NCBI GenBank assembly: GCA_021234155.1
Contig: JAJEKV010000061.1
Span: forward strand, 2,195,950-2,259,949
DNA length: 64,000 nucleotides
Direction of reading: 5' to 3'
From: Isoetes taiwanensis
Taxonomy: Eukaryota > Streptophyta > Lycopodiopsida > Isoetales > Isoetaceae
Positions 1-12,337 of the stretch are shown piece by piece. The notes beneath the pieces were generated by a model. It was not told the DNA's origin. It made no database searches and saw only the letters and a list, made by a program, of their open reading frames with translations. The translations under genes were made by a program, and so were the position numbers. Positions within the stretch are counted from its first letter, which is position 1, and every line of letters starts with the position of its first letter.

Positions 1-15
1 CAATTCTCCAGGCAC

Positions 16-157
16 GCAACATCATGAATTGTCACGTCGGCGCCAGCTCAATGTCGCCTCAGAATAAAGCTCCCAACGTTGCTTAGGCCAAGTAACAGAT
101 GCCTGGAGGAGTTTTCTGGCATTGAGCTGGTGCTAACATGGCAATTCACCATGTCGC
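16..157. repeat. Imperfect inverted repeat (stem-loop)
   Basis: Arms 16-57 and 116-157 are complementary at about 31 of 40 aligned positions, with a 58-bp loop. Most mismatches are transitions, so an RNA copy could pair further through G-U. The shared core is CCAGCTCAAT. It could be a MITE or a hairpin-RNA source; no target duplication is visible because the window starts here. Confidence 0.5.
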
Positions 158-170
158 ATGCACGAAATTT

Positions 171-2050
171 TTTTTAATCTTTTTTGGCTATGGCAGACCT
201 TCGGCGATAGGGCTTTCACAGTATTTTTCAGTGACGCTTCTCGCCGAGGCCCGTTCTCTGTTGATGCCATGTATGTAGCTGCCATTTGATCTAACTTTCG
301 TGCGATCTAGAGTTGTCTGTGAGGATCTTCTTGCCTAAGGGTTTTTTGGACTCTTCTCTAAAGTTCCTTCGGGTTTTTGTGGATCTTCAGTGAGTTTCTT
401 TGATTCTGGTGACTTTTTTCATCTTTTGCTAGATCTTTGTGTTTTAGACTCGAGTTTTGGTAGATCTTCAAGTTTTTGCAGAGTTCTTCAACTTTGTGGA
501 GATTTTCGAGTTTTTGTGAAGCCTTTTGCTAGGGCTACTTTGAACTAATGTCTTATTATATCTGTTGTTGATGCTACTGGTTTAGTAGCAGTGCTGCAGA
601 ACTGCAAGAAGAACTCGAAGATCTGAACTTGTCTGGATATTTCTACCATTGTGATCTTCTCCGATGGTTTCTACCATGATAAGAACTTGATTTTTGTGAA
701 CTCAAATATCTTGTACAGTGGAAATACTTGAAATATAAGTGATTTTTTTTTAATAGTAGAAATATTGAGTTTTAATTGTTTCTTAATATTTTTATTGTCT
801 TTTAAATATTATTAAATATTAACCTGGTGGTGTGTTTAAGCTCCGCCAAGACGGAAGTTTCCTAAATGGAAATAAAAAATAAATTTTGGGAGCAAAAAAG
901 CTCCCAACATTGTTTACGATAATCGACAAATAAATATCAGAGAAGTAATAAGGGCATATCTGATACTTTCCTGCGTTAGTTCACCTGTAATAACCACCAC
1001 TATCAGGGACTGTGGATTCAAAGCAGGGCTTCCTACGACAAGCATGTTACTAACAAGGTTGGGTACAGGTTAGAGAATGCCAGAGTTCCACATCCATACG
1101 TCCCTCTTTTGGATCCTATGATAGAGTAGGGCCAAATGTGTTCCAAACGGAGGTATATCCACTGAGTTGAGAGGAAAAAATTCATACCAAATCCCAACTA
1201 GTTCACGGATTTAGATGTCCTTGTGGAGTTGAGCATAATTGACTTGTAGCGATGAAATCACGTCAATCGAATTACCCAATGAGCATGGTCCTTCTAAAGA
1301 GCTTAAGTTCCCAGAGGAGATCCCAACGGCACAATCCTAGCAAATACGAGGAGACTCCACAATAGAACAAGTGGTCTCATCAAAGTAGAGCATCTGATAG
1401 TCTGATGTCGTCGTATCCTAGCAAATCTTTCCTTGCACACTAGTATTTTTAAGATGGTTAATTCCGAGCTACATCCAGCCAAAGGTAGTATAGTATACTA
1501 ATTTTTGTCTATCCTCCCTTCTGTGGTCATGTGGCAAGACCTTAAACTACCATATCTAAGGTCATGGGTTCAACGCCTCATTGTGATGACAGTATCGTTG
1601 TAAGTAAAGTTGGTGGGGGGAGGACCCACTTCAGCCATTACGTCTTATAAGTCCTTCATGTTCAGACATCCTTCATATGCCCATCTGAGAGATTTCTAAG
1701 CAGTTTCGAAACACTACTCTAGAGGTTAGAACATATAGTCCAACAAAGCCATCATGAGTCAAATTGGTGAGACTATGTCCCATTTGGAAACCAGTACATT
1801 GATTCTATAATGTTATTGGATCTGTTATTTCTGCCTTGATTGCGGCCATGCCTAGGTAACATATACCTCGTGTTTTCTCAAACAACCACATAATCGGGTA
1901 GTCATCCTATATAGAAATTAATCCAACCCTCTCATTCCCCTGTGAAAAAACATTATTAGTTCAGAGGTTATCGATGACAAATTATTGAAAGAAAAGAGAA
2001 CAATAGGACAGGACAATAGCTCAGGATTGGCAGACATAGAAAAGCATAAA
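171..2050. other. Non-coding stretch, no gene seen
   Basis: About 300-540 is T/C-rich with degenerate repeats of GATCTTC and GAGTTTT motifs. About 720-900 is AT-rich, with a small GGGAGC...GCTCCC hairpin near 889-906. The rest is unique-looking sequence with stops in all frames. I see no RNA gene or coding signal. Confidence 0.5.
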
Positions 2051-2052
2051 TT

Positions 2053-2334
2053 TTATTCATAAAAAAGCATAAATCTTATTATGCACTTGGCTCTTAAAGG
2101 CAAAGATGCAAGCAAAATATATACACGATTGCTTTTGCAAATAGTTTTTGCAAATTTTTGAGCTTCCCTAGCCTTCTGCCCGGCATCAAAAGCAGCAACA
2201 TGCTCCTTTGATTGCTGAGCTAGATTCCTGCGAGTTCTGAACATATGCCTTTCTTGAATATTTAGACAATACCACGAAACACATAGATGATTGTGATGGA
2301 CATGAGGTAAAGCCCCTGCATTCTGTTCTTTCAA
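2053..2334 (-). CDS. Candidate exon, unknown protein
   Basis: The middle of this open frame has a charged helical look (KEHVAAFDAGQKAREAQKF). Just upstream on the minus strand, near 2402, is a possible splice donor (GTATAT). I do not recognise a family, and the hydrophobic C-terminal part looks non-coding. It may be a chance ORF or an exon of a decayed host gene next to the retrotransposon. Confidence 0.15.
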   Translation of the reverse strand: MKEQNAGALPHVHHNHLCVSWYCLNIQERHMFRTRRNLAQQSKEHVAAFDAGQKAREAQKFAKTICKSNRVYILLASLPLRAKCIIRFMLFYE

Positions 2335-2567
2335 AATTGGCCATTAAATTAGAGGCCATCCAACATTAAAAGGAAGAGAAGCAGCCTGGAAAAAAAATAT
2401 ACCTGATTGACTTGTCGATCCTTCATGGCAGTAATGCCTAAATAAGAACATTACAATGAAATTAAGCTGAACCTAGATCTTTGCATAAAAATTTGGAACT
2501 CGCTATGATAGCTGTAAAATATAGTCACAATCTCGTGCAACTCTAGCATATCAAGTGTCAGCTTCTT

Positions 2568-2758
2568 TAAATGTCCCATGTTGGCATGCACAATAGGGAA
2601 TCACCATACAACATAATTCTTGCCATAATCAGTGTCAGAGACTTATGCTTATAGATAAGCCGTGAACATACGAGTGCTCACAGTTGATGAGAATAAAAAA
2701 GAAGATAACCTCGAAAAGAGCTTAGCAACACCTTCGCAGATCCTTTTCATTGCAATTA
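2568..2758. repeat. Left flank of the LTR element; paralogue at 16.34-16.56 kb
   Basis: This 190-bp flank, ending in AATTA, matches 16,341-16,570 closely (for example TCTTTAAATGTCCCATG at both places). The right flank 15,983-16,110 matches the sequence that continues at 16,566-16,685. The later copy is contiguous and so shows the locus without the retrotransposon. Confidence 0.85.
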
Positions 2759-4405
2759 TGTGACGCTCCCTACTAAACATACGGCACCCGGCCGTACACT
2801 CGGCAGGAAATCCCCCATCCGGCTCAACAACCGCACAGGCCCTTCGTCTACCCCGCACCTAAGGTGATCTTAGCGCGGGGAGGGGACACGAAGGTGTCTT
2901 GCGCGCCCTTCCCCTATGGGCTCCTATAACAGCGGAAGCGATAAACATGTCAGAACTAGCATCAACGGTACAAATACTACCTCGAAGGGTAGTCCATCAC
3001 ATATCCAAAGGTGCAAAGAACATAGCCGCATACCATAAAACGTGAGAGCTCCTACCCGTGGATCCGACACATAAGGAAGTCGGCCAAATTTGGATAGGCC
3101 TCAAGATAGAGCGTACGGAGTCATAACAATGGCGGGGCTGGCATAAGACAATGGCTAGGGTTGACCACTCCATCCAGCCCCTCCTGTGCATACTTTGCAG
3201 ATGGGCTAGATCAGGCTCGGCATGACTCTAACCTTCCGGATACGCAATCCCATGGCATCACCCATCGGGACTACTCCAGGTTGCATCTCCCTGGTCCGTC
3301 GAGGTAGGAAGGGTTGCATCTCCCCTTCCCGGGGTCTAGAGGCTCCACGGGCGGCTAGAGAATCGTGGCGACACCGCGATTAGTGCCCAGTGAACCCCCA
3401 AAACAAGAGCCAAGCTGACACTTGCAACTCTTGAGAGGCGGGGCAACACCTTAAGCCCGGGGAGGTGTCGGACCCATGCCCGCCCACACGCAGTGACCGC
3501 CATAAGCCTAGCCCACTATGGGATCCCCCCGTAGCCCCCCCCACTTTCGGCAGGGATCCTCCCTCCACATTGCCTCTAGCCCGTTGTGTAGTCTTTGAGT
3601 CACATCATAGCCTCCATAGCCCAGGTGGGTTCCTATGCACAGTCCGCAATCTACTAGGAACTAAGGGATCTATACTAGGAGCATACTACATATGGCCCTA
3701 GGTCTCTACCCCCCTTCCCAACACAAGAGGGACAAACATGATCAACCATCATCCCATAATCATCATGAACAATATCATATGAACATCTTAACCTAATCAT
3801 ACATATCTAACTATTAGTTAGGGTTCATTGATTAGGGTTCAAGATGTTCAACAAAGGATCTAGGGTGGCTCTACTCTAGCTACGAAATACTAACCCATCT
3901 GGAGTGCTAACTCCCAGATGAACCAACATGGACTCTACTCAACCTACCTCCTCCAGAAGCGCTTCCTCCCATCCCTGGCGTCTCCATGCTCCTTGACGTG
4001 GCTCGAAGACTTGCTCCCTCTACGATCATACACACCTTCTAGGGCTGCTGCTCCAGGCTAGGCTACGACGAACGATGCTCGAAACGGAGTTTCGGGCGCG
4101 TGGATGAGGGTTTAGGTGCTAGGTCAGGGAAAAAGGGTCTAGGGTTAGGGTTAGAGCTAATATAGGTGTGGGTCCACATGGGATGCCACGTGGCACCACT
4201 AGGATGAGGCCGTGTGGCGGTTGCCCAATAGGATAAGGCCATGTGGAAATGGGTCTTATCCTAAGGTTATCTAAGTTAAACAATTAACTTAGATGTGCAC
4301 CCCTTGCCACTTTCCAATGCATACAAGGCTACTCGGGTAGACTTGTATGGTGACGGTCGTCCAGGAATATACGTTATATATAGCGTATATTCCCCGAACG
4401 TCACA
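2759..4405 (-). repeat. 3' LTR of the Ty3/gypsy element
   Basis: The 1,647-bp copy runs from TGTGACG to CGTCACA on the plus strand. It aligns end to end with 14,344-15,982. The half from 3,620 to 4,330 is almost identical to its partner. Differences cluster in G/C-rich patches near 3,087-3,112, 3,366-3,398, 3,453-3,490 and 3,524-3,550. Near 4,370-4,394 is a palindromic stretch, GGAATATACG...CGTATATTCC, at the U3 tip. Confidence 0.95.
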
Positions 4406-4419
4406 TTCTCCCCCCCAGA
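4406..4419 (-). other. Polypurine tract
   Basis: On the minus strand a G-run followed by AGAA immediately precedes the 3' LTR start TGTGACG. This is the expected plus-strand primer for an LTR retrotransposon and fixes the element's orientation. Confidence 0.85.
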
Positions 4420-5304
4420 ACAATCTTGTCCTCGGCATTGCGCTAAAATGACGAGGCTACTCGATCCCGCAAAACAACACAAACATATACTTAAATTCAA
4501 CGATCAACTTGTTATTAAAGAGTTAAATGTCAAAATTTAGGCTATATTTGTACTTATACAAAATTATATAGCCTTAACAAGGTTACTTCTTACAATAATT
4601 CAAAACATTATTATAAGAGTTATTAGGGTTCATAATCTAAATTATGGTTCCCCCATCTTCTCGTAATGCGCTCCACCTCGATGCTCCTTCTCACTTGCCT
4701 GCACATGGAGCACATTACGTTAGTCTAATTAATAAAATTGTGGTTTTAGGGGACCACCCCCCTTACCAATACCTTGCACTCGATCATGGCCCTTCCTGGT
4801 TTGAGCTTAAGGACCATTTAAGATGATCCCATCATCGCCCATGATCAAGTGCTACCTTGTACTCGATTCTGCGGTGCCGAGTACCCCTAGTGCATCATGC
4901 CCCAAGGGTTTCAAGCTGAGGAACGTCTCACGATCCCATCATCGGCAAGCATGATCACTTTGACCTTCACCATGACCCCCTACGGCCCGTGTGTGTGCGA
5001 CCCCCACATCGTGGCATAGGGAGCATCCGACCGATGTCCCATCATCGCGCACCATGCCTTTCCTTCTCTCTCTCGCATGACCCTATTGGTCATGCGCACC
5101 TCTTGGTGCATGTTGGCCTAGAGAACGCCTTAAAGGCTTATCTCATCATCGCCCTGCGTTCCAAGATTACGGCACATGTATTCTACCAACTAGAGGACAT
5201 GAGGCGAAACTTAAGGTTAACTAAGAAGCATACTAAGCTAACCTCCCCTCGGCGAAGTCGGGGAATTCGACCAGGCCTGGAGACGACTTGCCCATCAAAC
5301 TCCT
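4420..5304 (-). other. 3' untranslated part of the Ty3/gypsy element
   Basis: This lies between the end of pol and the purine tract and holds only short chance ORFs. Repeated ATCATCG-containing phrases (4,826, 5,040, 5,150) are mild internal repeats. Confidence 0.5.
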
Positions 5305-6136
5305 TCATGAACTCACGGGTATTGCTTCTCCAAATCTTGCTTTAATACCCGTCAAGTCGCGTCTTCCAGCGGCAAGTGTTTCCACTTGACCAAATCTTTG
5401 GAGGAACCGAGACCTCCTAGTCTTCTTGAATGACTTATCAAGAAGTAACTCAGGCACGATTTCTACTTGCTCTTCCGTCATTTCCAACAAAGTTGGAGTA
5501 TCCAAAACCTCCTCAGGGTTAGGATTGTGCATTTTTAATAAACTTACGTGGAAAACCTTGTGAACTTTGAGATGGGCCTGAAGATCCAACTTGTAGGCTT
5601 GGGAGCCCACTCTCTCCAAAATCTTGAACGGACCAGCCCACCTAGGGGCAAGCTTCTTGCAACTCCCAATCCGAAGCTTAGCTTGCTTGACCTTGATCTT
5701 CAACCACACGTTATCACCTACTTTGAACTCTCTTACGGTCCTGAGCTTGTCGGCTACACTCTTCTGCCGACTTCTTGCTGCTAGGAGGTAACCCCTCACT
5801 TCTTCCACCAACTCACTTTGCATATCTCCTAGCATTTGTTGGGACACCTCAACCTTTGACACGGATTGTGCCAAGTGTCCGGGGGTAAGCAAATCGGTAC
5901 CCGTAATTTACCATGAAAGGAGACATCCGAGATGACTCTGTTTGGCACTATTGTAAGTAATTCCACCAAGTGGATGTACTCCTCCCACTTGGACCGCTTA
6001 TTCCACACAAAGCTTCTAAGCATATCTTCAATGATTCGATTCGTCCTCTCCCGTCGACCATCTGTTTTGGGGATGATAAAAGTTTTGTGCTCATGGAGAG
6101 CTTAAATCTGAATGGTCTTTGAAGAGATCCTGCCAA
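5305..6136 (-). pseudogene. Integrase C-terminal part with GPY/F module and broken chromodomain
   Basis: This is the downstream continuation of pol, in shifted frames. Around 5,830-6,136 is the end of the integrase core. The 195-aa frame 5,305-5,892 contains the GPY/F module (LAPRWAGPFKILERVGSQAY) that plant chromoviruses have after the DDE core. It then runs into a chromodomain start (LLLDKSFKKTRRS). The rest of the chromodomain (LVKWKHLPLEDAT) is seen in the next frame at about 5,345-5,400 and ends at a TGA where the family has Trp. A chromodomain directs integration to marked chromatin in related elements. This copy carries at least one frameshift before the GPY/F part, one inside the chromodomain and one stop, so it cannot give a full integrase. 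Confidence 0.85.
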
Positions 6137-8328
6137 AAGGCACTCATAAACTTGGAATCTCTATCAGATATTATCTCCCGAGGCATGCCATGGAGCCTAA
6201 AAATCTCCTTCACAAATAGCTTGGCAGTATCTAATGCTGTGTCAGTAGTTCTACAAGGCACAAAATGTGCCATCTTAGATAATTTGTCTACTACGACCAT
6301 CAATGCATCCCTGCCTCGAAGAGTCTTGGGGAGTCCTGTGATAAAATCCATACTTACCACTTCCCACTTCGCATTCGGCACTGCTAGAGGTTCCAAGGCT
6401 CCTGGAATTCGAAGCTGCTCCGCTTTGGTTTGCTGGCACAACTGACACTCGCGAATATGTCTTGCTATCTGCTTCTTCATTCCCGGCCAGAAGTAGCTAC
6501 TTCGAATCTTGAAGTAGGTCTTCATAAACCCTGCATGCCCTGCTATTGGGCTGTTGTGTGTGTCATGGAGAATTAGCTTCCTTACCCCTGATGATTCGGG
6601 CACACACAACTTATGCTTATGATACAACAAGTTGCCTTCCTTCTTATAATGCTTGAAGGCTTCTCGTTCCTTATCTGTTCTAGCCTCTCTAGAAAGGCTT
6701 TCCCATACCTCCTTGAAATCACCATCGGATGGTAAAGTCTCCTCAATTCTCTTACCAAACTCACTCGAAAGAGTGGAAATCGCATTACAATGCGTTCTTG
6801 TCTCAAACGGTCTCCTGGAGAGGGCATCTGCCACAACATTAAGCTTACCTAGCTTATATACTATATCAAAATCATACTCCTCAAGGAATTCCATCCACCT
6901 CCTTTGCCTTAGGTTGAGGAGTGGTTGGGTGAAAAGATACTGGAGGCTCTGGTGATCAGTATCTAACTGAAACTTTCTTCCCAGCAAATAATGCCTCCAA
7001 ATCCTTAATGCTCTGACGATGGCTAAGAGCTCCTGATCATGGGTTGGGTAGCGTTGCTCGGCGTCGTTCATCTTCTTTGAGTCGTAGGCGACTACCCTTT
7101 CTTCTTGCATCAAGACTGCCCCCGTTGCTATCTTGCTTGCATCCGTAGCCACGAGCTTATCTTTACTCGGATCTGGAAGGACGAGCACTGGAGCTGTTGT
7201 CAAGGCCTCCTTGAGCTTCTCAAAGGAAACTTGGACTTTCTCTAACCAATGTGCTCTCCAATCTTTCACCTTAACACTCTTAGTGGGGTCCGTCAAAGGA
7301 GACGCCCACTTAGCAAAGTCCTTCACGAACTTTTTGTAATATCCCGCCAACCCGAGAAAGCTTCTTACTTCTGCTACATTCCTTGGAGCTGGCCAATCAA
7401 CTACTGCTTCTATCTTTGCGGGGTCGGTGGAAATCCCTTCCGCCGATATTACATGGCCCAAATACTCCACTCTTTCGGTAGCAAAGTGGCATTTGGAGAG
7501 CTTGCCATATAATCGATGGCGTCTCAGCTTCTCCAAGACTTTCCTCAAATGCTGATCATGATCTTCCATGGACTTGCTATAGACTAGAATGTCGTCGAAG
7601 AAAACAATGACAAACTCGTCTAGAAAATCCCTGAAGACGTCGTTCATGAGGCGCATAAAAGTTGCTGGAGCATTCGACAATCCAAAGGGCATTACTGTAA
7701 ACTCAAAGTGACCATACCGCGTTCTGAAGGCGGTCTTATGGATATCCTCTTCTTTTATTCTTATTTGGTGGTACCCTGACCTCAAATCAATCTTGGAGAA
7801 TACCTTTGCTCCTTGGAGCTGGTCCATTAAATCATCTGCCCTTGGCAAAGCATACTTGTTCTTTATCGTCTGTTTGTTGAGCTGGCGATAGTCTATGCAC
7901 ATTCTTAAACTGCCATCTTTCTTCTTCACGAAGAGTATGGGTGCTCCAAAAGGAGACACACTTGCTCTAATAAAACCGAGCTCAAGCAATTCCTGGAGTT
8001 GCTTCTTGAGCTCAATCAACTCCGGTGTGCTCATCCTGTATGGTGCCTTGCTGGTAGGCTTAGCATCTGGTGCTAATGTGATCTCACACTCCACACCCCT
8101 ATAAGGTGGTAGCTGCCGGATCTCATCCGGAAATACATCCTTGAATTCTGAAATAAGCCTAGCTACTGGCTTGGGCAATTGCTTTCCCTTTTGATCGTTT
8201 CCATCCTGCTTATTGGGCTCAATTGCCTCCAATCTCAAGATGTAATCCACCTTATTTCTTTCTATACTTTTCCTTAACTGCTTCAAAGAAATACACTGCA
8301 TAGAAGAAGCTGTCTTCTTACCTCTCAC
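6091..8328 (-). CDS. Pol: reverse transcriptase, RNase H, integrase N-terminus and core
   Basis: A 745-aa open frame. RT occupies about residues 125-300, with [25 protein letters not shown] and the catalytic box at 243-246, which reads FFDD rather than the usual Y-[IV]-D-D. RNase H is at about 390-505 with Asp396 (ATDAS), Glu433, Asp457 (TDH) and Asp501 (ADALS) in place. The integrase zinc-binding domain has His588/His598 and Cys628/Cys631, and the core has Asp661 and Asp722. The frame breaks soon after (residue about 737), before the third catalytic acid. It follows the protease directly, as in other Ty3/gypsy elements. Function would be cDNA synthesis and insertion; the broken integrase makes this copy non-autonomous. 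Confidence 0.95.
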   Translation of the reverse strand: MRGKKTASSMQCISLKQLRKSIERNKVDYILRLEAIEPNKQDGNDQKGKQLPKPVARLISEFKDVFPDEIRQLPPYRGVECEITLAPDAKPTSKAPYRMSTPELIELKKQLQELLELGFIRASVSPFGAPILFVKKKDGSLRMCIDYRQLNKQTIKNKYALPRADDLMDQLQGAKVFSKIDLRSGYHQIRIKEEDIHKTAFRTRYGHFEFTVMPFGLSNAPATFMRLMNDVFRDFLDEFVIVFFDDILVYSKSMEDHDQHLRKVLEKLRRHRLYGKLSKCHFATERVEYLGHVISAEGISTDPAKIEAVVDWPAPRNVAEVRSFLGLAGYYKKFVKDFAKWASPLTDPTKSVKVKDWRAHWLEKVQVSFEKLKEALTTAPVLVLPDPSKDKLVATDASKIATGAVLMQEERVVAYDSKKMNDAEQRYPTHDQELLAIVRALRIWRHYLLGRKFQLDTDHQSLQYLFTQPLLNLRQRRWMEFLEEYDFDIVYKLGKLNVVADALSRRPFETRTHCNAISTLSSEFGKRIEETLPSDGDFKEVWESLSREARTDKEREAFKHYKKEGNLLYHKHKLCVPESSGVRKLILHDTHNSPIAGHAGFMKTYFKIRSSYFWPGMKKQIARHIRECQLCQQTKAEQLRIPGALEPLAVPNAKWEVVSMDFITGLPKTLRGRDALMVVVDKLSKMAHFVPCRTTDTALDTAKLFVKEIFRLHGMPREIISDRDSKFMSAFWQDLFKDHSDLSSP

Positions 8329-8666
8329 TATGAATTCGGTGCTGTCATGGCGACTTCATTGCGGTCGCAGTCGATCATGGCTTTTGCTGGCTTTAGGAAC
8401 TCCATTCCTACTATAAGGTCATACCTTCCAATCTCCATGACCTCTGCCCCCATCGGCCACTTACTTCCACTAAGGTCTATGTCGAATGTGATCCTCCTCC
8501 CCTTAGTGTGCCGAATGGCGCCGTTTGCCATAGCAACTGGCCTTGGCTTAGACTTCAATACCTTGTTCTTCATTAGGGCAGCCAGCCTTGGAGAGGCAAA
8601 GTTATGAGAGCTAACTGTATCTATCAATACTAGGTATGGACTGCTATCTATGATCCCCTCGGCCAA
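8328..8666 (-). pseudogene. Retropepsin-like aspartic protease
   Basis: This 112-aa frame lies directly upstream of RT. The active-site region reads LVLIDTVSSHNFASPRLA where the family has D-[ST]-G, so the glycine is replaced by valine. The second conserved strand, YDLIVGMEFL, matches the usual [IL]LGM[DE][WF]L box. The altered triad suggests an inactive enzyme or a sequence error. It would process the Gag-Pol polyprotein. Confidence 0.8.
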
Positions 8667-8749
8667 TGATGACTTGTTGGATGACTTTCAATGTCATCGA
8701 CTCAATGTTTGCACATATGTGGCACTCACCATCTATGAAGTCCCGGGCC

Positions 8750-10049
8750 TCATGCTTGGTGCGCCGTCTTCATCACCTTACGTTGGTGAATCCCAATCCA
8801 TAAGCTCTCGCCAAGGCTGCCTGCATGACCGAATGGGCAATCATGGGTTCGGTGCCCCCGGCCGGAAGCACACGAAACAAAGCTTCTTCTCAATACACTC
8901 TCTCTTCTCTTTAGATCAAACCGTCTAGGATACGCTTCAAAGACTGCTTGCCCCCGATGCATTCCTGCGGCTTCACGGTCCCCAAAGGTCTTACCTTGAG
9001 CTCTTCCTGCTGGCGGCCACGATGGCGTAGGCTGGCGATTGCTTACTCTGATGCGCCCTTGGTACTGCCACGAGCTTTGCCCCCTGAAGGCCGGCTTTTT
9101 TTTCTTTGGAGTTGATGGTGCTTCCTCCAAACTTATAGCTTTGTCTTCACTTACGCCCTTGACCTTGGGTTGATTGCTCTAACAAGCCTCTTGATATTCT
9201 TTGTTCAACCCTTCAATGTAGGTATCGACCGCTTGCCTTTTCGATACTCAGGAACATGGAGCTGAAGAGCGCATGAATTCCTCCGTATACTTTACTCTTG
9301 ACAATGTACCCTGGTTCAACCTATAGAACTGGCGGATGCACTTTTGCTGGTGTGCGATCTTGGCACATAGTGCTGCATGGAAAGCTTTCTTTGAAGGTCT
9401 TAAATCTGCAATTGTTTCTTTTGAGCTTATTAGACTTAGCATAGCCCTTCCACCGCATTCTAGCTGCTCCTATCAAGTTTGCTTTGTAGCAACTTTCCCT
9501 ATATCCTTGTCCTTCATGCTATAAGAGTTGCCAAATTCCTCCATCTCGTCAAGCCATGCTTCCGCTTCCATGCCTGACCTATCCTTTCCCGAGAACCGCC
9601 CAACTTCCTAGTCTTCCACACATTGCTCATAGCACTTGCCGACCTTCTTCGATAGTCATCTTCCTTTCTTGCCCCGGCTCTTACAGTGGAGTGCCCGACT
9701 CACTCTCCGAGGTAGAACTGTTCTGGGTGTCTAAAGTGTCCGATGAGCTGGAGCTAGGTGGAGTTGGAGATCTTCTGTTTTTCCTTTTCCTCTTCCTGTC
9801 TCTGACATTTCCCTCGGTTGTCTTGCCCCTCCTGCTGTGGACCTTCCTCAATGCCTTGCTGAGGTAGTGGTGGAGGTGGAGGTGTCTTGCAGTGCATATT
9901 CTTGGGCATTCATCAATGGGGTGGCCCAATGGATCAGGTGATGCATCGATTCCTCATCTGTACCAGCCTTTTGCGTTGATTGCCTCCGGGTCATTTCCCT
10001 CGTTGTTGTCATCCCCGATCACGTCCGGAATAGGTTCCTTGGTATCCAT
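8750..10049 (-). pseudogene. Gag, frameshifted
   Basis: The likely start is ATG at 10,047-10,049 (MDTKEPIPDVIGDD...). A basic, Ser-rich stretch follows (about 9,690-9,790). Then come pieces of a retrotransposon Gag domain in several frames, including NQGTLSRVKYTEEF at about 9,250-9,330. A CCHC zinc knuckle lies at 8,838-8,879. It is split by an extra base in the C-run 8,854-8,858, so its first half (CFVCFRPG) and second half (HRTHDC) are in different frames. Gag would form the particle and bind RNA. At least four frame changes are present. The homopolymer break may be sequence error. Confidence 0.75.
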
Positions 10050-10308
10050 CTTTGTCGCCGGGCCCCCCTTGGGAACTGAGCGGTGTTCCTTGCTGCAAGG
10101 ATTGATCATCAATGCTTGTTATTTGTTTTACATATCAATTATATCCGTTTACAATTAATTCATTGTTAGATACAAAAGAAATCATGTGAAAATTCCACTT
10201 ACAAGTCAAGATGATAATAAGTCATTAATATATAGAAGTACATTACATGATAATATCAAAGAGATTACTCAATACAATTTAAAACTTAAAAGGAAATCTT
10301 ATAACTGA
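10050..10308. other. AT-rich spacer between extra ORF 2 and gag
   Basis: About 10,120-10,300 is strongly AT-rich with stops in all frames, in contrast to the GC-rich coding stretches on either side. It could be an intergenic or leader segment of the element. No clear splice pair was found. Confidence 0.4.
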
Positions 10309-11871
10309 TCAATGGCCTCCTGAAAGCCTAAAGAAATTCTTCACATCTCTGAATCGGAGGCCTTTGCCGAGGTTGCGCAGGATGTTCCTTGTCGATCCTC
10401 CCTCGAGTGCTCGCGCCATTTCCGGTTCCGGGAGTTCTGGTGCAGTTGCCGCTACTACAGAAAGTGATGCATCCCTGAGGTGGCCCCTAGCGAAGTCGAG
10501 GCAATGGAGCGCTACAGACCTCTTGAAAAGGATGACGTGATCTTCATGGGCGTATATCTTCGAATGCTGCCCGAAGCCCGAGAGTGCTATGAGAAGTGCC
10601 ACTGATTCTTCCCCCCTTGGACTGAACTCCTTGTGGAAGACTACCATTTGCCCTTGGCTGAGGGCTGGAAGATAGTAGCGTAGTGCCATGCCCTTACCTG
10701 TGCCTCGCGATCCCGTGCCTTTCCTTTGAGCCGCTCCGCCGTAGGCATCTACTGCCATAAGGTCTTCATGGTCTCTCCACATGCTGGTTGCATTGTCCAA
10801 GTTGATGCTACTGGACCCTTCCCTCATGCTCCTGGCTCGAATGTTTCGGGCTTGAGCTTGGGCCCCTCCCCGGTTTGTACGAAGGTGCTCTCAGTATCTG
10901 CTGGAACTCCTCCTCCGAAATGACAGTTCCTGCTGTCGATAGATTTCCTTATCTGGCGATAGGCCGCTATGTCGAACATTGTCTCCCCAAAGATAAGAAT
11001 GTCTCTCCGCCCGACTCCCTTGGAATCTCCCCGGTATGAATAGTCGATGAGGTCCGTGCTTTTCCCATGTGCTATCATGCCTAGAAGTTCGCCGATTCAA
11101 GTCCCCGCTCCTGGCAAGATGACAAGTTGAGGATGTCATTTGCTAGAATGTACTCCTCTCCGTCGATGACTATCGTCCATGACAGATCTTAGGCCGGTGG
11201 GCTCGGTGGCTTCTTCGATGTCGCCGTCGTGCCTCGACATGTACCTCTGCATTCTTGTCGCCTCTCTGCTCTCCCACTGGGGTTTTGCTCCCCTAGTTGC
11301 TCGTAGTCTTCGCCTATCTGCAGAATTGGTGCCCCGGCGTCATGCCATGGTGTTCATACGCGGAGGATTCTATATTGAGGATCTGCTCCTGGGCCCTACG
11401 GGTATCAAGTGGAGCTAAGTCTAAGGGCTGAACGGAAGGTTCCCCTACTTTGTTGATTGACTTATAATGCATGAAGAGGGCAAGGGCTGTCTGAGATGAA
11501 AGGTACCTATGCCTATTATGTCTGCAGGTCATATAATCTGGCATGGTCCTAGTCCTATCCCATAGCTGCTTCTTGCCTTTGGATCCTGCCATCTCTCGAC
11601 CTAAGGCTTGGGTGAGTGTCTCAAGAGAAACCCAATTCCCTCCCCTAGGGGGTAGTCTAACTTCCCAAGGTAGGACCTGTTGGTCATATTGGCACATGAT
11701 ATCTGTATAGTATGGTGTTCTAGACAGAGTTGCATGAAGATCAAACAGGTGGTCGAACACAGAGAAGGCTTGCTCAGCAGGAAGCTGATGGATATGGCTT
11801 GCAGCATTGTACCATCTCTCAAAGTTGCTGGGCGCCATTGAGCAAAGGAGGGTGCAGAAAATGGCTTGCAA
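10309..11871 (-). pseudogene. Extra ORF 2 of the retrotransposon, unknown function
   Basis: Three overlapping minus-strand frames read as one decayed protein of about 500 residues: 11,314-11,871 (start at 11,871 or at an internal MAPSNFERW), about 11,250-10,824, and 10,309-10,827. I do not recognise the first part (WVSLETLTQALG; TALALFMHYKSIN). The middle holds VIDGEEYILANDIL and, about 40 residues on, DYSYRGDSKGVGRRD followed by MFDIAAYRQI. The spacing recalls a BAH domain only faintly. The last part is rich in short hydrophobic helices. It lies between the H3-like ORF and gag on the element's sense strand, so it is probably element-encoded. It has no similarity that I can see to Gag, Pol or Env. 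Confidence 0.5.
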
Positions 11872-12137
11872 GGATCAGTAAGGAGTCAAAAAAATCGCCT
11901 AAGTGGCTGGGAGCAGTTCTGTGGAAGGGAAAATGACAAATGAGGCCCTTTTTATAGACTATGGTTGACCTCGGGATTCGTGCAAAAGGTTCCTAGATGG
12001 GGAAGACCTTGGTTCTATGGCTCTGGGTGTCCAATTGAGCTACCATGAAGTGCAAATCTAAGCAAAGCAAAGCAAGAAACACTACATGGCAGTTTGTTCG
12101 GTCGAATTTGGCTAATTTGGGTCGAAGATGGGCTGAC

Positions 12138-12213
12138 CCGGGTGAGTCCGCGCGGATGGCCTCCGCGTCGCGGACGCAGACGCGTTTGGCGCGGTCTCAC
12201 CCGGTTGGCCTAT
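12138..12213. repeat. GC-rich hairpin, copy A
   Basis: GGGTGAG-T-CCGCGC at the left pairs with GCGCGG-T-CTCACCC at the right, leaving one T-T mismatch. The inner part includes GCGTCGCGGACGC, which can pair with itself. A second copy lies 200 bp away at 12,338-12,413. Both are in the untranslated gap between the H3-like ORF and extra ORF 2. Confidence 0.8.
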
Positions 12214-12337
12214 TTTGGGCCAATTTTTGGTCATTTTTGGGAATTTCAAGATGCTAACATGGTAATTGGGCCGATTCTAAGCTAACTAGCAACTTATTTT
12301 GAGCAGAACTGACATCTAAAAGCATGTTTTTGGGGGC

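Noticed and set aside
4135-4156. Telomere-like GGGTTAGGGTTAG in the LTR
   Set aside because: Too short and also present in the other LTR; not a telomere remnant.
10309-10400. Resemblance of the C-terminus of extra ORF 2 (RNILRNLGKGLRFRDVKNFF) to the histone H4 alpha1 region
   Set aside because: Only about 7 of 26 positions agree, the rest of the H4 fold is absent, and the segment ends at a stop.
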